From: an uncultured Bacteroidales bacterium
Lineage (GTDB): Bacteria; Bacteroidota; Bacteroidia; Bacteroidales; JAFGXI01
Length of the DNA: 61,675 nt
Assembly: GCA_947311115.1 (NCBI GenBank)
Contig: CAMZKE010000006.1
Span: 1-61,675, forward strand
Direction: 5' to 3'
The notes under the pieces were generated by a model, which did no database searches, was not told the DNA's origin, and saw only the letters and a list, made by a program, of their open reading frames with translations. The translations under genes were made by a program, and so were the position numbers. This document shows, piece after piece, positions 52,239 to 61,675 of the stretch. Position 1 is the first letter of the stretch. Each line of letters starts with the position of its first letter.

Positions 52239-52345
52239 AATAAGTTAAGTATATTAATGTTGCATTTTATATTTTGTAAAAATATAAAATAAAAACTATT
52301 TATGTTAAATAACTGATAAAAGTTATTAATATTTTATGGTTTAAA

Positions 52346-52361
52346 AGTGTACTTTTACACT
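52346..52361. promoter_or_regulatory. Palindrome AGTGTA-CTTT-TACACT upstream of gcvP
   Basis: A perfect 6-bp palindrome with 4-nt loop lies 31 nt before ATG 52393. It also contains a TACTTTTA resembling a -7 box with one mismatch. It could be an operator or simply part of the promoter. No glycine riboswitch was recognised. Confidence 0.35.
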
Positions 52362-52392
52362 CGTAAAAAAATATTTTAAAAAATAAACTATA

Positions 52393-55251
52393 ATGGATAC
52401 TACAAAATTTATTAATCGCCATTTGGGACCAAGAGATAATGAAATAGCTACAATGCTTGAAACTATTGGTGTTAATTCTATTGATGAGTTAATTGACCAA
52501 ACAGTTCCATCACATATTAGATTAGCAAAACCTCTTAATTTACCTAACGGAATTAGTGAAGCAGAATATTTAAGACATATAAAAAATATTGCTTCAAAAA
52601 ATAAAATATTTAAAAACTACATTGGTTTAGGGTATTACGACACCTTTTCACCTTCGGTAATTATTCGTAATATTCTTGAAAACCCTGCATGGTACACATC
52701 ATACACTCCTTATCAAGCAGAAATTTCACAAGGTAGATTAGAAGCACTTTTAAATTACCAAACTGTTATTTCTGAGCTTACAGGTATGGAACTTGCTAAC
52801 GCATCGTTACTTGACGAAGCTACAGCAGCTGCCGAAGCAATGATTATGATGTTTAATACTCGTTCTCGTAAAGCTGTAAAAGCCGGTAAAAATAAATTTT
52901 TTATAGATGAAAATATTTTCCCTCAAACATTAGATGTTTTAATTGTTAGAGCAGAACCTTTAGGAATTGAACTTACAATTGGAAAATACAACGAGTTTAA
53001 TTTTACTGATGAATATTTTGGAGCATTATTGCAATATCCAACATCTGATGGTAAAATATTAGATTACGCACAATTTGTTGAAGCTGCACATACTTCCGAA
53101 TGTCTAGTAGGAGTTGCAGCCGACTTAATGAGTCTTGTAAAACTAACACCTCCGGGCGAATGGGGAGCTGACATTGTTTTTGGCTCAACTCAACGATTTG
53201 GTATTCCTATTGGATATGGTGGACCTCATGCTGCATATTTTGCTACTCAAGAAAAATATAAGCGTACAATGCCTGGTAGAATAATTGGTATTTCGGTTGA
53301 TAAACATGGAAATAGAGCACTACGAATGGCATTACAAACTCGCGAGCAACACATTAAGCGAGAACGCGCAACATCAAATATTTGTACAGCTCAAGCATTA
53401 CTTGCTACAATGGCTGGTATGTATGCTGTTTTTCATGGTGCCGATGGTTTAAAAGATATTGCAAACCGTATTCACTCTCATGCAGGTTTTGTTGCTGAAG
53501 AATTAATTAAACTTGGTTATACTCAAGAAAATGAGAATTATTTTGACACATTAAAAGTTGGTTTACCAAATAATATTACTTCTAAAGATATTAAAAAACT
53601 TGCTCTAAACGAAAAAATAAACTTCAATTATATTGACGATAAAACAATTGGTATTTCTATTGATGAAGCTACAACAGTTTCAGATGTTAACACATTATTA
53701 AAAGTATTTGCTTTGGCAAATAATAAAGAAGCTGATAAGTTTAACGAAATACCTAGTGATATTTATTTCGACCGAAAATTTGAACGCAAATCAGACTTTT
53801 TAGATATTGATACATTTAAGCTGTATCATTCAGAAACAGAGATGATGCGTTATATTAAAAAACTTGAACGTAAAGATTTTTCGCTAACTCATTCAATGAT
53901 TTCACTTGGCTCGTGTACAATGAAACTTAATCCTGCAACATCAATGTTTGCACTAAGTTGGCCTGAATTTGGAAATATCCACCCATTTGTACCAAAAGAC
54001 CAAGCGGAAGGCTATTATCAGCTTATTGATGAAATGGAAGACTACTTAAAAGTTGTTACCGGTTTCGATGCTGTTACTTTTCAGCCAAACTCAGGTGCAG
54101 CAGGCGAATATACCGGTTTAATGGTTATTCGGGAATATCATAAAGCAAACGGAAACGGACATAAAAATGTTGTATTAATTCCATCGTCAGCACATGGTAC
54201 AAACCCTGCAAGTGGTGTAATGGCAGGAATGAAAGTTGTTGTTGTTGCTTGCGACGAACGTGGTAATATTGATGTAGAAGATTTAAAAGCTAAAGCTGAA
54301 GAACATAAAGATAATTTAGCTGCATTTATGGTTACTTACCCATCAACTCATGGAGTTTTTGAGAGTGCAATAATGGATATGACTGAAATTATTCACTCTT
54401 ATGGCGGACAAGTATATATGGACGGTGCAAATATGAACGCACAAGTAGGATTAACAAATCCGGCTACAATTGGTGCCGATGTTTGCCACTTAAATTTACA
54501 CAAAACATTTGCAATACCTCACGGTGGTGGTGGTCCCGGAGTTGGACCTATTGCAGTAGCAAAACATTTGGTTGAATATTTACCATCGAATAATTTTGTA
54601 AAAACAGGTGGTAAAAATGCAATTAAAGCGGTATCTGCAGCTCCTTTCGGAAGTGCAAGTGTGCTTACTATTTCTCACGCATATTTACTTATGTCTGGTA
54701 GCGAAGGATTAACACAGGCTACAAAATATGCTATTTTAAATGCTAATTATTTGGCATCTGCTCTAAGCAATTTCGAAATTCTTTACCGTGGCGAAAACAA
54801 TCGTGTTGCTCACGAAATGATTCTTGAAGCTCGTAATTTTAAAGATGCAGGTATTACAGAGTCTGATATTGCAAAACGATTAATGGATTATGGCTTTCAC
54901 GCTCCTACTCTATCTTTCCCTGTACATGGTACACTTATGATTGAACCAACTGAAAGCGAAAGCTTACAAGAACTTGACCGTTTTATTGAAGCAATGAACT
55001 CTATTTTTGCTGAAATAACAGAAATTAGAGAAGGTAAAGCTGATATGGTTAATAATGTATTACATAATGCACCTCATACCGACCAAATTGTCACTTCAGA
55101 TAATTGGGATTATCCTTATGGTAGAGAAAAAGCAGCGTTCCCTCTTGAATGGATTCGTGAAAATAAATTTTATCCTACTGTTGGTAGAATTGATGATGGT
55201 TATGGAGATAGAAACTTAGTTTGTAATTGCAAACCTATTGAAGATTATTAA
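52393..55251 (+). CDS. gcvP: Glycine dehydrogenase (decarboxylating), P protein
   Basis: 952 residues, the fused single-chain P protein of the glycine cleavage system, which decarboxylates glycine and passes aminomethyl to the H protein. N-half: FINRHLGPRDNEIATMLETIG and YQAEISQGRLEALLNYQT; C-half: SLGSCTMKLNPATSM and the PLP-binding HLNLHKTFAIPHGGGGPG with Lys704. The chain ends RIDDGYGDRNLVCNC. All motifs intact. gcvT and gcvH are not in the window. The last bases (TTAA at the stop) coincide with the left end of a terminal-inverted-repeat element. Confidence 0.98.
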   Translation: MDTTKFINRHLGPRDNEIATMLETIGVNSIDELIDQTVPSHIRLAKPLNLPNGISEAEYLRHIKNIASKNKIFKNYIGLGYYDTFSPSVIIRNILENPAWYTSYTPYQAEISQGRLEALLNYQTVISELTGMELANASLLDEATAAAEAMIMMFNTRSRKAVKAGKNKFFIDENIFPQTLDVLIVRAEPLGIELTIGKYNEFNFTDEYFGALLQYPTSDGKILDYAQFVEAAHTSECLVGVAADLMSLVKLTPPGEWGADIVFGSTQRFGIPIGYGGPHAAYFATQEKYKRTMPGRIIGISVDKHGNRALRMALQTREQHIKRERATSNICTAQALLATMAGMYAVFHGADGLKDIANRIHSHAGFVAEELIKLGYTQENENYFDTLKVGLPNNITSKDIKKLALNEKINFNYIDDKTIGISIDEATTVSDVNTLLKVFALANNKEADKFNEIPSDIYFDRKFERKSDFLDIDTFKLYHSETEMMRYIKKLERKDFSLTHSMISLGSCTMKLNPATSMFALSWPEFGNIHPFVPKDQAEGYYQLIDEMEDYLKVVTGFDAVTFQPNSGAAGEYTGLMVIREYHKANGNGHKNVVLIPSSAHGTNPASGVMAGMKVVVVACDERGNIDVEDLKAKAEEHKDNLAAFMVTYPSTHGVFESAIMDMTEIIHSYGGQVYMDGANMNAQVGLTNPATIGADVCHLNLHKTFAIPHGGGGPGVGPIAVAKHLVEYLPSNNFVKTGGKNAIKAVSAAPFGSASVLTISHAYLLMSGSEGLTQATKYAILNANYLASALSNFEILYRGENNRVAHEMILEARNFKDAGITESDIAKRLMDYGFHAPTLSFPVHGTLMIEPTESESLQELDRFIEAMNSIFAEITEIREGKADMVNNVLHNAPHTDQIVTSDNWDYPYGREKAAFPLEWIRENKFYPTVGRIDDGYGDRNLVCNCKPIEDY

Positions 55252-55472
55252 CCCACATTATTCATGTAATTTAACAAAAATTAAGTTAATCTATTTAAAA
55301 CCATGCAAATAACACGGAATACTAATTGCCCAAATTTGGGTAATTAGTATTTTTGATATACATTTTTCTTTTCCTTATACTTTGTTGCAAACCATTTGCA
55401 GTATTCATATACAGCTTCATGGTTCGTCGCCTCGTCTAAGAAAAAGAAAAACGTATGAATAATGCGGGTTAA
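55248..55472. repeat. 225-bp intergenic element with 18-bp terminal inverted repeats (family A, full copy)
   Basis: The left end TTAACCCACATTATTCAT (55248-55265) is the inverted repeat of the right end ATGAATAATGCGGGTTAA (55455-55472), one mismatch in 18. The interior contains the conserved block TTTGTTGCAAACCATTTGCA (55381-55400) and TACAGCTTCAT shared with 6671-6809. No reading frame. It begins exactly in the gcvP stop codon. Confidence 0.75.
55318..55351 (+). terminator. Long palindrome inside the element, probable gcvP terminator
   Basis: AATACTAATTGCCCAAA / TTTGGGTAATTAGTATT, a 17-bp inverted repeat with one G-T pair and essentially no loop (four bases unpaired at most), followed by TTTT. 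It could stop transcription from gcvP. Confidence 0.55.
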
Positions 55473-55685
55473 ATGAGCTCAAGCAAATTAATAAATACAG
55501 GTAAATACATATAATTACCTATTTGTCAACACTTAAACTATTATGTTTGCGATATATTTTTTACATTACAGTACAATTTTACGAATCAATACAACAAGTT
55601 TATTATGTAGCACTATGTTCAAGGTGGTTTTAGGCAACTCTTTATTAATTTTGATGTCATCAATAAAAGAATAAAACTTTGCACC
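55473..55685. other. Intergenic, no gene seen
   Basis: AT-rich spacer ahead of the giant surface protein. Just upstream of ATG 55686 is ACTTTGCACC, which resembles the TTTGCA end of a -7 box but lacks the TA at the correct distance. Confidence 0.45.
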
Positions 55686-58600
55686 ATGAAAAAAATATTA
55701 TTTACACTATTTTTATTACCTTTTATTGCTTTTAGTCAGAGCGAATGGGTACACAATTTTGCGAACGATAAAGCCTTTATCGAAAACAAAGGACAGTTTA
55801 ACGGCAGAAACTGGGACACAAATTCTGATATAAAGTTTGCTATTGAAGAATCAAATAATTATGTTTTCTTTACAAACAGCGGATTAACATATCGTTTTGA
55901 TAAAATGATTAAAAATCCTGAATTAAAAGGCGAACATGATTTTGAAGCAGAAGAAGGAGAATCTGAAAGAGTTAACAAGGCAGAACTTATTAAAATAAAA
56001 TGGCTAAATGCCAACAGCGATGTTAAAATAATTCCTGAAGATGAACTTAGTGCATATTATTCATACGCAATTTATGAAGATGCTGAACATAATGAAGTGA
56101 AAAATATAAACCATATAAAAGGATATAAAAAACTTACTTATAAAAATTTATATAATAATATTGATGTTGTTTACACATTTCATCCTAAAGGTGGATTTGA
56201 ATACAGCTTTATTTTACATCCTGGAGCCGATGTTTCTCAAATAAAAATGAAATACTCATCAGCTCATACAAATATTAAAGATGAATATGTAAAATATTAT
56301 CAAACTGAAAATGGAGAGATTAAAATAGAAACATCTAAAAGCAAATTAACAGAACACACACCAAAAAGTTTTTACGCTGAAGATAATAATAACATTATCA
56401 GTTCTTACACAAAATTTGAAGACGATATATTGACTTTTCACTTAGATTATTATGACAACACAAAAGAAATAATAATTGACCCTTGGGTTGTTTCAGAAAC
56501 GGCTAATTCGGCTAACTCCTCATCTGCAGTATGGGAAGTAGAAACTGATGCTACAGGTAATATTTTTACAATTTCTAATGAAGACCACATGCAACTTAAA
56601 AAATATAATAGTAGTGGTAATTCTTTATGGACTTACAACACCCCTTGGGATACTGCATCAGTCTGGATTGGAACTCTTGCCACAAATGGAACAGGAACAA
56701 GTTTTGTAACATCCGGAACAACACCGGAAATGGAAAGAATTGATAATGCTGGAAATATGATTTGGCATGTTAGCGGAGGAGGTGGCTTAAGTGCTTCTGC
56801 TGAGTGGTGGTCTATTACTTTTAACTGCGACAAAACAAAACTTATTGTTGGAGGAACATATGTGGCAAGTGCTTTAGGATCTGATTATTATGCGGCAATT
56901 TTTGATATTGATATTACGAATGGTGATATACTCAACTATGTTACGCTTGCATATACAAATGTATTTGGACAAATAGGAGCTATGCCCGTAGAAGTTCGTT
57001 CTATTGCCCCAACTGATAATTCAAAATATGTATTTTTAACACATGAAGACGTTGGAGTAATTAATCAAAATATTGGCTCTTGTCCAAATAATGTACCCGA
57101 TTTTCAAGTCCCTAACGACGAATGGTTAGGGTATAAATGTGAAAATTATTTACCTAAATCACAAAATGGAGGAGGGTTAAAAGCATTAGTTGCAGGTTCA
57201 AATTACTTTTATACAAATACAGGAAATAAAGTTAGACAATGGGATGTAACTAACGGAACATTAATAAATACAGTAACATTGCCCGGAGGTGGTTTAACTG
57301 GTGCTAGTTCGTTCCCTATTCCTTATGGAGCAATTGTTCATAATAGTGGTATAGACGTTGACAATTCCGGTAATGTTTATGCAGGGTCCGGTGGACAGGT
57401 AGTTAAATTTGATGCAAATTTAAATGTTATACAAACAGCTACTGTTGGTTTTACAGTTTATGATGTAAGTGTAAACTCAAATGGGGAAGTTATTGCTTGT
57501 GGTGCTCAATCGGATAATAGTGCAACTAATAGAAACGGTCAAATACAAGCTGTTAATCTAAGCTCTGCAGGACAGTTTTTACCAACATGTTGTGATGTAA
57601 ATATTTGTCATCCCGATACACTTTGCCAAACCGACCCTGCTTTTGATATTACAGTATCAGTTCCAGGCGGAACATTTTCAGGACCGGGTATTACAGATGC
57701 AACTAATGGAACATTCGATCCTTCAGTTGCAGGTGTTGGTACACATACAATTACATATACTAAGCCATGTGGTTCGGAATCTGTAGATATAATAGTTTTA
57801 TCATGTTTACCGATAGATGTTTGCGATGATGGTACAGATTATGTTGCTTCTGGTGGCTCTGCCAGTTTTACTTGGTATGACTGGGAAGCAGTTAGTTATA
57901 GCATTAATTCAGAACAAGAATGTATTGATTGTCCTTCAACTACCCCCGAATATGCACCAGTTATTGGAATGTATACAGGATGTAGTTCAAATACCTGTTC
58001 AGGTAATGATTGGGTTCAAATAGGAACTGGAACTACTCTTAATCCTTCTGCAATTAATTCATGGCCAATAATGGTTACAGATGGAACAATGCAAGTAACC
58101 TATAATAGTGCTTCTGAAATACCTGCATGTTCGCCATGTACAAACCCTACATTAGCTGAAACTCATATTGATGAAACATGTGCCGGTGATAATACAGGTT
58201 CAATAGATTTAACAATTACACCGGGTTCCGGTAGTTCTTACACAACATCGTGGACAGGACCTAGCTTTACATCAAGCAATGAAGATATTTCAGGTTTAGC
58301 AGCAGGTACATATAATGTAACAGTTACTGATGCTGCTAACTCAGCTTGCGATGCTACACTAACTGTTACTATTGGTTCAGGTGCAGCAACTGATGACGCA
58401 TCGTTTACATTAACAGATTATTGTGAAGGAACTTCAAATTCTGCCACAATTACAGGTACAACCGGAGGAACATTTGCATTTAATCCAGCTACTTCAAATG
58501 GCGAGACTATAAATGCAACTACCGGAGCTATCAGTGGTGGTATTGGTGGCAACTCATATACTGTTGAATATACAACTAATGGCACTTGTCCGGCAAGTTC

Positions 58601-61361
58601 TACCCAAACAGTTACTGTAAATGCTAATCCTTCGCCTACAATAACGGGTTCTTTAACTTTCTGTACAGGATTAACCACTACTTTAGATGCCGGTTCATAC
58701 TCTGGTTATTTATGGAATCCTAATGGAGAAATAACTCAAACAATTACTGTTGGTACAGCAGGAACATATATTGTAACTGTTACTGATGGAAATGGTTGCC
58801 AAGGTTCAACTCAGGTTGATGTTGTTGAAGCTTCTAGTTTATCGCCAACAATTACAGGTGTTTTATCTATTTGTTCAGGAGCATCAACAACATTAGATGC
58901 GGGTACAGGATATACAGGATACACTTGGGACCCTAACGGAGAAAACAGCCAAACAATTACTGTAAGTTCAGCTGGCACATATTCTGTAACTGTTGTTGAT
59001 GCCGGTGGTTGTTCCGGTTCAACACAAGTTAATGTTGTAGCAAACACAAATCCTACACCAACAATAACAGGTTCGTTATCGTTCTGTACAGGTGGTTCTA
59101 CAACTTTAGATGCAGGAGCAGGATATACAGAATATGCATGGACACCTACAGCAACAACCCAAACAATATCTGCAACAACAGCAGGTAATTATGCTGTTAC
59201 TGTTACCGATAATAACGGTTGTACGGGTACTGATAACGTAGATGTAACTGTTGCAGCCGGCTTAACACCAACTATAACTGGTGTATTAACAATATGTTCG
59301 GGTAATTCTACAACTCTTGATGCAGGAGCAGGGTACGCAAGCTATAATTGGAATCCAACAAATGCGACATCACAAACTATTGATGTTACATCATCAGGTA
59401 CATATGCGGTAACTGTTACAGATGCTAGCGGTTGTTCAGGCTCAGACCAAGTTGATGTAAATGTGGATAATAATCCTGTTCCAAATATTACAGGTACACT
59501 TGCTATATGCTCAGGAGCATCTACAACTCTCGATGCAGGTGCAGGTTTCACATCATATCTGTGGAGCCCTAACGGAGAAACAACCCAGACAATTAACGTA
59601 ACAACAGGAGGTAATTATTCTGTTGAAGTTAGTAATTCGAACGGTTGTACAGGAACTGACCAAGTAACAGTAACTGAAAATCAGAATCCTACGCCATCAA
59701 TATCAGGAAACTTAACAATTTGTCAAGGTAACTCAACAATACTTGATGCAGGTGGCGGATATGCAGGTTATTCTTGGACACCAAATGGCGAAACTACTCA
59801 AACAATTAATGTTACTACAGCCGGAACATATACTGTTTCAGTTACTACAGCAGCGGGTTGTTCAGGAACAACTTCTGTTGATGTAAATGTAGTTGCCAGC
59901 TTATCTGTTTCAATAACAGGAAACTTAAATATTTGTGGAGGTACAACTACAACATTAGATGCAGGCAGTGGTTTCCCTCATTATATTTGGAATACAAATG
60001 ATGCTACACAAACAATCACAACAGGAACTCCAGGCACCTATTCAGTAACAGTTAGTGATGATAACGGTTGCTCTGCCTCTGATGCTGTAACTGTTAATGT
60101 AAGTAATTTAACACTTGTTACAAGTGGCGACGATGAAATTTGTAAAGGAGCAAGTACTACAATAGCTGCTGCATTATCAGGTGGTGGCACTCCACCATTT
60201 ACATATACATGGGATAATGGCGAAACTACAGCAGATATTACAGTTAGCCCTGCCACAGAAACCACCTATACAGTTTATGCTACTGATGCAATGGGCTGTG
60301 TAAGTAACACTCAAACAGTAACAATAAGCGTTGTTCCGGGAGTCGATTTAACAATTAGTGCAAATAAAGATACAGTTTGCCCAGGAGACCCTGTATTAAT
60401 TACAAGCTTAGTTACAAGAGGTAAACCTCCATATACAATAATCGACCAAAGTGGCAATGTGGTATCTGTTAACAATATTATCTATCCATATCAATCGCAA
60501 ACATATACTTACACAGCTACCGATGCGTGTAATTCTACCGATGTTGATATGGTTGAAATAGGTACTTTTGATATTCCACCATTAAATATCCAAGCAGATG
60601 TATTACAAGGTTGTGAACCATTGGCTGTTCATTTTATGGTGCCTGATTACACCGAAGGTTTTATATATCAATGGTCGTTTATAAATGGAAGTACAAACGA
60701 TATTGCTACAGGTGCTAATGTTTTACATATTTTCAACCATTTTGGGACTTATGATGTTGGAGTTAATGTAGTAACTGACGATGGTTGTAAAAATTCATTA
60801 TTGATAAATAATCTTATCGATGTTTATAGAAAGCCAAAAGCTCACTTTATTACAAACCCTCAAACAGTTTCAATAATAAATCCTCAAGTTAATTTCACAA
60901 ATTTAAGTCAATGGGCTGATAGTTATGTTTGGTCGTTTGGCGATGGCGACTCATCTAACATAGCTAATCCATATCACGCATATTCTAATATTGATACATA
61001 TTCGGTAATGTTAATTGCTGTAACGAATAAAGGTTGTTTAGATTCTGCAAAACAATCAATTGTTGTTGTTGAAGAACCCACTATATATGTTCCTACAGCT
61101 TTTTCTCCTGATGGAGATGGTATAAATGACCTCTTTGTTGTACAGGCTAACGGAATGGATTTAGATAATTATAAAATTAAAATTTACGACCGTTGGGGTG
61201 AAGTTATTTTTGAAAGTAATGACTTGTATAGAAGCTGGGATGGTAGAGCTAAAGACAAAACAAAATATGTTAAAAATGGTAGTTATGTTTGGCTAGTTAC
61301 TATAAAAGATGTTAATGGCATAGAAATTCAGAAATCAGGTACTGTTACTGTAATAAGGTAA
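55686..61361 (+). CDS. Giant T9SS-exported surface protein with Ig-like repeats, PKD domains and gliding-type C-terminus
   Basis: 1891 residues. A signal peptide (residues 1-17, PFIAFSQ) leads a DUF7948-like N-terminal domain (about 20-265, NDKAFIENKGQFNGRNWD ... GVHTITYTK-type beta regions follow later). A beta-propeller-like region comes next (about 270-640). Ig-like and SprB-type modules follow: GTFSGPGITDATNGTFDPSVAG, then ETHIDETCAGDNTGSIDLTI (SprB repeat). Seven near-identical repeats fill about 982-1474. Two PKD domains lie near 1640-1800 (YVWSFGDGDSSNIANPYHAYS). The end is a T9SS type B sorting domain (PTAFSPDGDGINDLFVVQAN ... YDRWGEVIFE). Expected to be secreted by the T9SS and anchored on the cell surface, as an adhesin or gliding-related protein. 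Confidence 0.9.
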   Translation: MKKILFTLFLLPFIAFSQSEWVHNFANDKAFIENKGQFNGRNWDTNSDIKFAIEESNNYVFFTNSGLTYRFDKMIKNPELKGEHDFEAEEGESERVNKAELIKIKWLNANSDVKIIPEDELSAYYSYAIYEDAEHNEVKNINHIKGYKKLTYKNLYNNIDVVYTFHPKGGFEYSFILHPGADVSQIKMKYSSAHTNIKDEYVKYYQTENGEIKIETSKSKLTEHTPKSFYAEDNNNIISSYTKFEDDILTFHLDYYDNTKEIIIDPWVVSETANSANSSSAVWEVETDATGNIFTISNEDHMQLKKYNSSGNSLWTYNTPWDTASVWIGTLATNGTGTSFVTSGTTPEMERIDNAGNMIWHVSGGGGLSASAEWWSITFNCDKTKLIVGGTYVASALGSDYYAAIFDIDITNGDILNYVTLAYTNVFGQIGAMPVEVRSIAPTDNSKYVFLTHEDVGVINQNIGSCPNNVPDFQVPNDEWLGYKCENYLPKSQNGGGLKALVAGSNYFYTNTGNKVRQWDVTNGTLINTVTLPGGGLTGASSFPIPYGAIVHNSGIDVDNSGNVYAGSGGQVVKFDANLNVIQTATVGFTVYDVSVNSNGEVIACGAQSDNSATNRNGQIQAVNLSSAGQFLPTCCDVNICHPDTLCQTDPAFDITVSVPGGTFSGPGITDATNGTFDPSVAGVGTHTITYTKPCGSESVDIIVLSCLPIDVCDDGTDYVASGGSASFTWYDWEAVSYSINSEQECIDCPSTTPEYAPVIGMYTGCSSNTCSGNDWVQIGTGTTLNPSAINSWPIMVTDGTMQVTYNSASEIPACSPCTNPTLAETHIDETCAGDNTGSIDLTITPGSGSSYTTSWTGPSFTSSNEDISGLAAGTYNVTVTDAANSACDATLTVTIGSGAATDDASFTLTDYCEGTSNSATITGTTGGTFAFNPATSNGETINATTGAISGGIGGNSYTVEYTTNGTCPASSTQTVTVNANPSPTITGSLTFCTGLTTTLDAGSYSGYLWNPNGEITQTITVGTAGTYIVTVTDGNGCQGSTQVDVVEASSLSPTITGVLSICSGASTTLDAGTGYTGYTWDPNGENSQTITVSSAGTYSVTVVDAGGCSGSTQVNVVANTNPTPTITGSLSFCTGGSTTLDAGAGYTEYAWTPTATTQTISATTAGNYAVTVTDNNGCTGTDNVDVTVAAGLTPTITGVLTICSGNSTTLDAGAGYASYNWNPTNATSQTIDVTSSGTYAVTVTDASGCSGSDQVDVNVDNNPVPNITGTLAICSGASTTLDAGAGFTSYLWSPNGETTQTINVTTGGNYSVEVSNSNGCTGTDQVTVTENQNPTPSISGNLTICQGNSTILDAGGGYAGYSWTPNGETTQTINVTTAGTYTVSVTTAAGCSGTTSVDVNVVASLSVSITGNLNICGGTTTTLDAGSGFPHYIWNTNDATQTITTGTPGTYSVTVSDDNGCSASDAVTVNVSNLTLVTSGDDEICKGASTTIAAALSGGGTPPFTYTWDNGETTADITVSPATETTYTVYATDAMGCVSNTQTVTISVVPGVDLTISANKDTVCPGDPVLITSLVTRGKPPYTIIDQSGNVVSVNNIIYPYQSQTYTYTATDACNSTDVDMVEIGTFDIPPLNIQADVLQGCEPLAVHFMVPDYTEGFIYQWSFINGSTNDIATGANVLHIFNHFGTYDVGVNVVTDDGCKNSLLINNLIDVYRKPKAHFITNPQTVSIINPQVNFTNLSQWADSYVWSFGDGDSSNIANPYHAYSNIDTYSVMLIAVTNKGCLDSAKQSIVVVEEPTIYVPTAFSPDGDGINDLFVVQANGMDLDNYKIKIYDRWGEVIFESNDLYRSWDGRAKDKTKYVKNGSYVWLVTIKDVNGIEIQKSGTVTVIR
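58629..60108 (+). repeat. Seven tandem ~70-residue Ig-like repeats within the surface protein
   Basis: Each unit reads (P/T)xPxITGxLxICSGxSTTLDAG, GYxxYxWxPNGEtTQTI, then TAGTYxVTVTDxxGCSG and a DxVxV spacer. Spacing is about 210 bp. Two Cys per unit (in I/FCSG and GCsG) could form an intradomain disulfide. The first unit starts at 58629 (PSPTITG), the seventh ends near 60108. The next module (from LTLVTSGDDEICKG) is a more diverged relative. Confidence 0.9.
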
Positions 61362-61380
61362 CTTACAACTCGAAATATAT

Positions 61381-61418
61381 AAAAAGCGTTAAACAATTAT
61401 GTTTAACGCTTTTTTTTA
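61381..61418 (+). terminator. Terminator of the giant surface protein gene
   Basis: AAAAAGCGTTAAACA / TGTTTAACGCTTTTT around a 4-nt loop, then TTT. The 15-bp stem is one of the strongest in the window. Confidence 0.92.
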
Positions 61419-61629
61419 AATACACATATTATATATTTCAATAAGCGTACATACAGACATTCATAAACTATTATGATTCATACTATTTGGTGTGGGTTTA
61501 TTAAACTAAATAAAATGTCTTTGTTTAACCCGAATTACAAGACTTTAGAAAAAGTAGCAAAAAATATCTAACTAAATTTTAATAAACACCATATTGGTGA
61601 TATTCAGAATTTTACTAATTTAGTTAGAT

Positions 61630-61675
61630 GGAATTATTCATACATTTTCTGTTTCTTATCCCGCATTATTCATAG
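61630..61675 (-). repeat. Inverted, truncated copy of the family A element at the window edge
   Basis: The last bases TTATCCCGCATTATTCATAG (61656-61675) match the reverse complement of the 55-kb right end (TTAACCCGCATTATTCATAC). Just before, GAATTATTCATACATTTTCT and GTTTCTTAT match the reverse complement of the sequence flanking that end (CATTATTCATACGTTTTTCT). The copy runs off the window. The preceding 61420-61629 is AT-rich with no gene seen. Confidence 0.65.

Noticed and set aside
52262-52392. Glycine riboswitch before gcvP
   Set aside because: The 5' region is too short and A/T-rich and lacks recognisable paired aptamer structure.
58629-60108. CRISPR-like periodicity
   Set aside because: The roughly 210-bp period is in frame and encodes Ig-like domains; no short identical repeats with unique spacers exist anywhere in the window.

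Overview
This is a low-GC chromosomal segment from a member of the Bacteroidota. The phylum call rests on several signals: TAnnTTTG -7 promoter boxes (with a TTG -33 box 19-20 nt upstream in the clearest cases), a PorZ-type type IX secretion protein, a C-terminal T9SS type B (gliding-associated) sorting domain, a TamB-like giant, a large urocanase of the Bacteroidota length class, and many short outer-membrane barrels. The order cannot be fixed from the sequence alone. Nothing looks like a prophage or a large island. Mobile DNA is limited to the tail of an Rpn-type protein at the left edge and small inverted-repeat (MITE-like) intergenic elements.

Layout. 1-6.4 kb: tail of an Rpn-type protein, mnmA, then a probable operon of an RlmL-like RNA methyltransferase, hutU and a secreted C1 peptidase, closed by a strong terminator. 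6.5-6.8 kb: two intergenic repeat elements. 6.8-12.8 kb (minus): a META-domain lipoprotein, then a very compact five-gene envelope operon (small exported protein, BamA/TamA-type barrel, FadL-type barrel, K+ channel, MscS channel). 12.8-19.1 kb: a His/Tyr- and Gly/Asn-rich secreted protein, a CPBP protease, a barrel protein with Ca-binding repeats, a SPOR protein and a sensor kinase. 19.2-26.9 kb: a hybrid kinase divergent from priA, a MORN-type protein, an orphan gene, a TSUP permease and a small barrel protein.

27-40 kb: tamB with a lasso-B2-like transglutaminase, SRP RNA on the opposite strand, an OmpA-family protein, a Wza/Wzc polysaccharide export pair, a WecA/TagO-like phosphoglycosyltransferase overlapping a lytic transglycosylase, then lgt and a Spy-like protein. 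40-47.3 kb: AcpH-like and UspA-like proteins, a membrane-anchored PD-(D/E)XK protein, a DUF2795 protein, rlmH, porZ, and an AAA/DUF4143 ATPase broken by one in-frame stop. 47.6-61.7 kb: tRNA-His(GUG), moxR plus a DUF58 gene, a TolA-like KEA-rich protein with its partner, gcvP, and a 1891-residue surface protein with seven near-identical Ig-like repeats.

Much of the window concerns building or crossing the cell envelope: barrel proteins, TamB, Lgt, polysaccharide export, and T9SS machinery with a T9SS cargo. The rest is housekeeping: tRNA thiolation, rRNA methylation, replication restart, and glycine and histidine catabolism. No single locus is clearly a new defence or biosynthetic system. The best candidates for new biology are the five-gene channel/barrel operon, the stand-alone lasso-B2-like enzyme behind tamB, the membrane-anchored nuclease-like protein, the tRNA-His with tandem U-U acceptor mismatches, and the dispersed TIR element.
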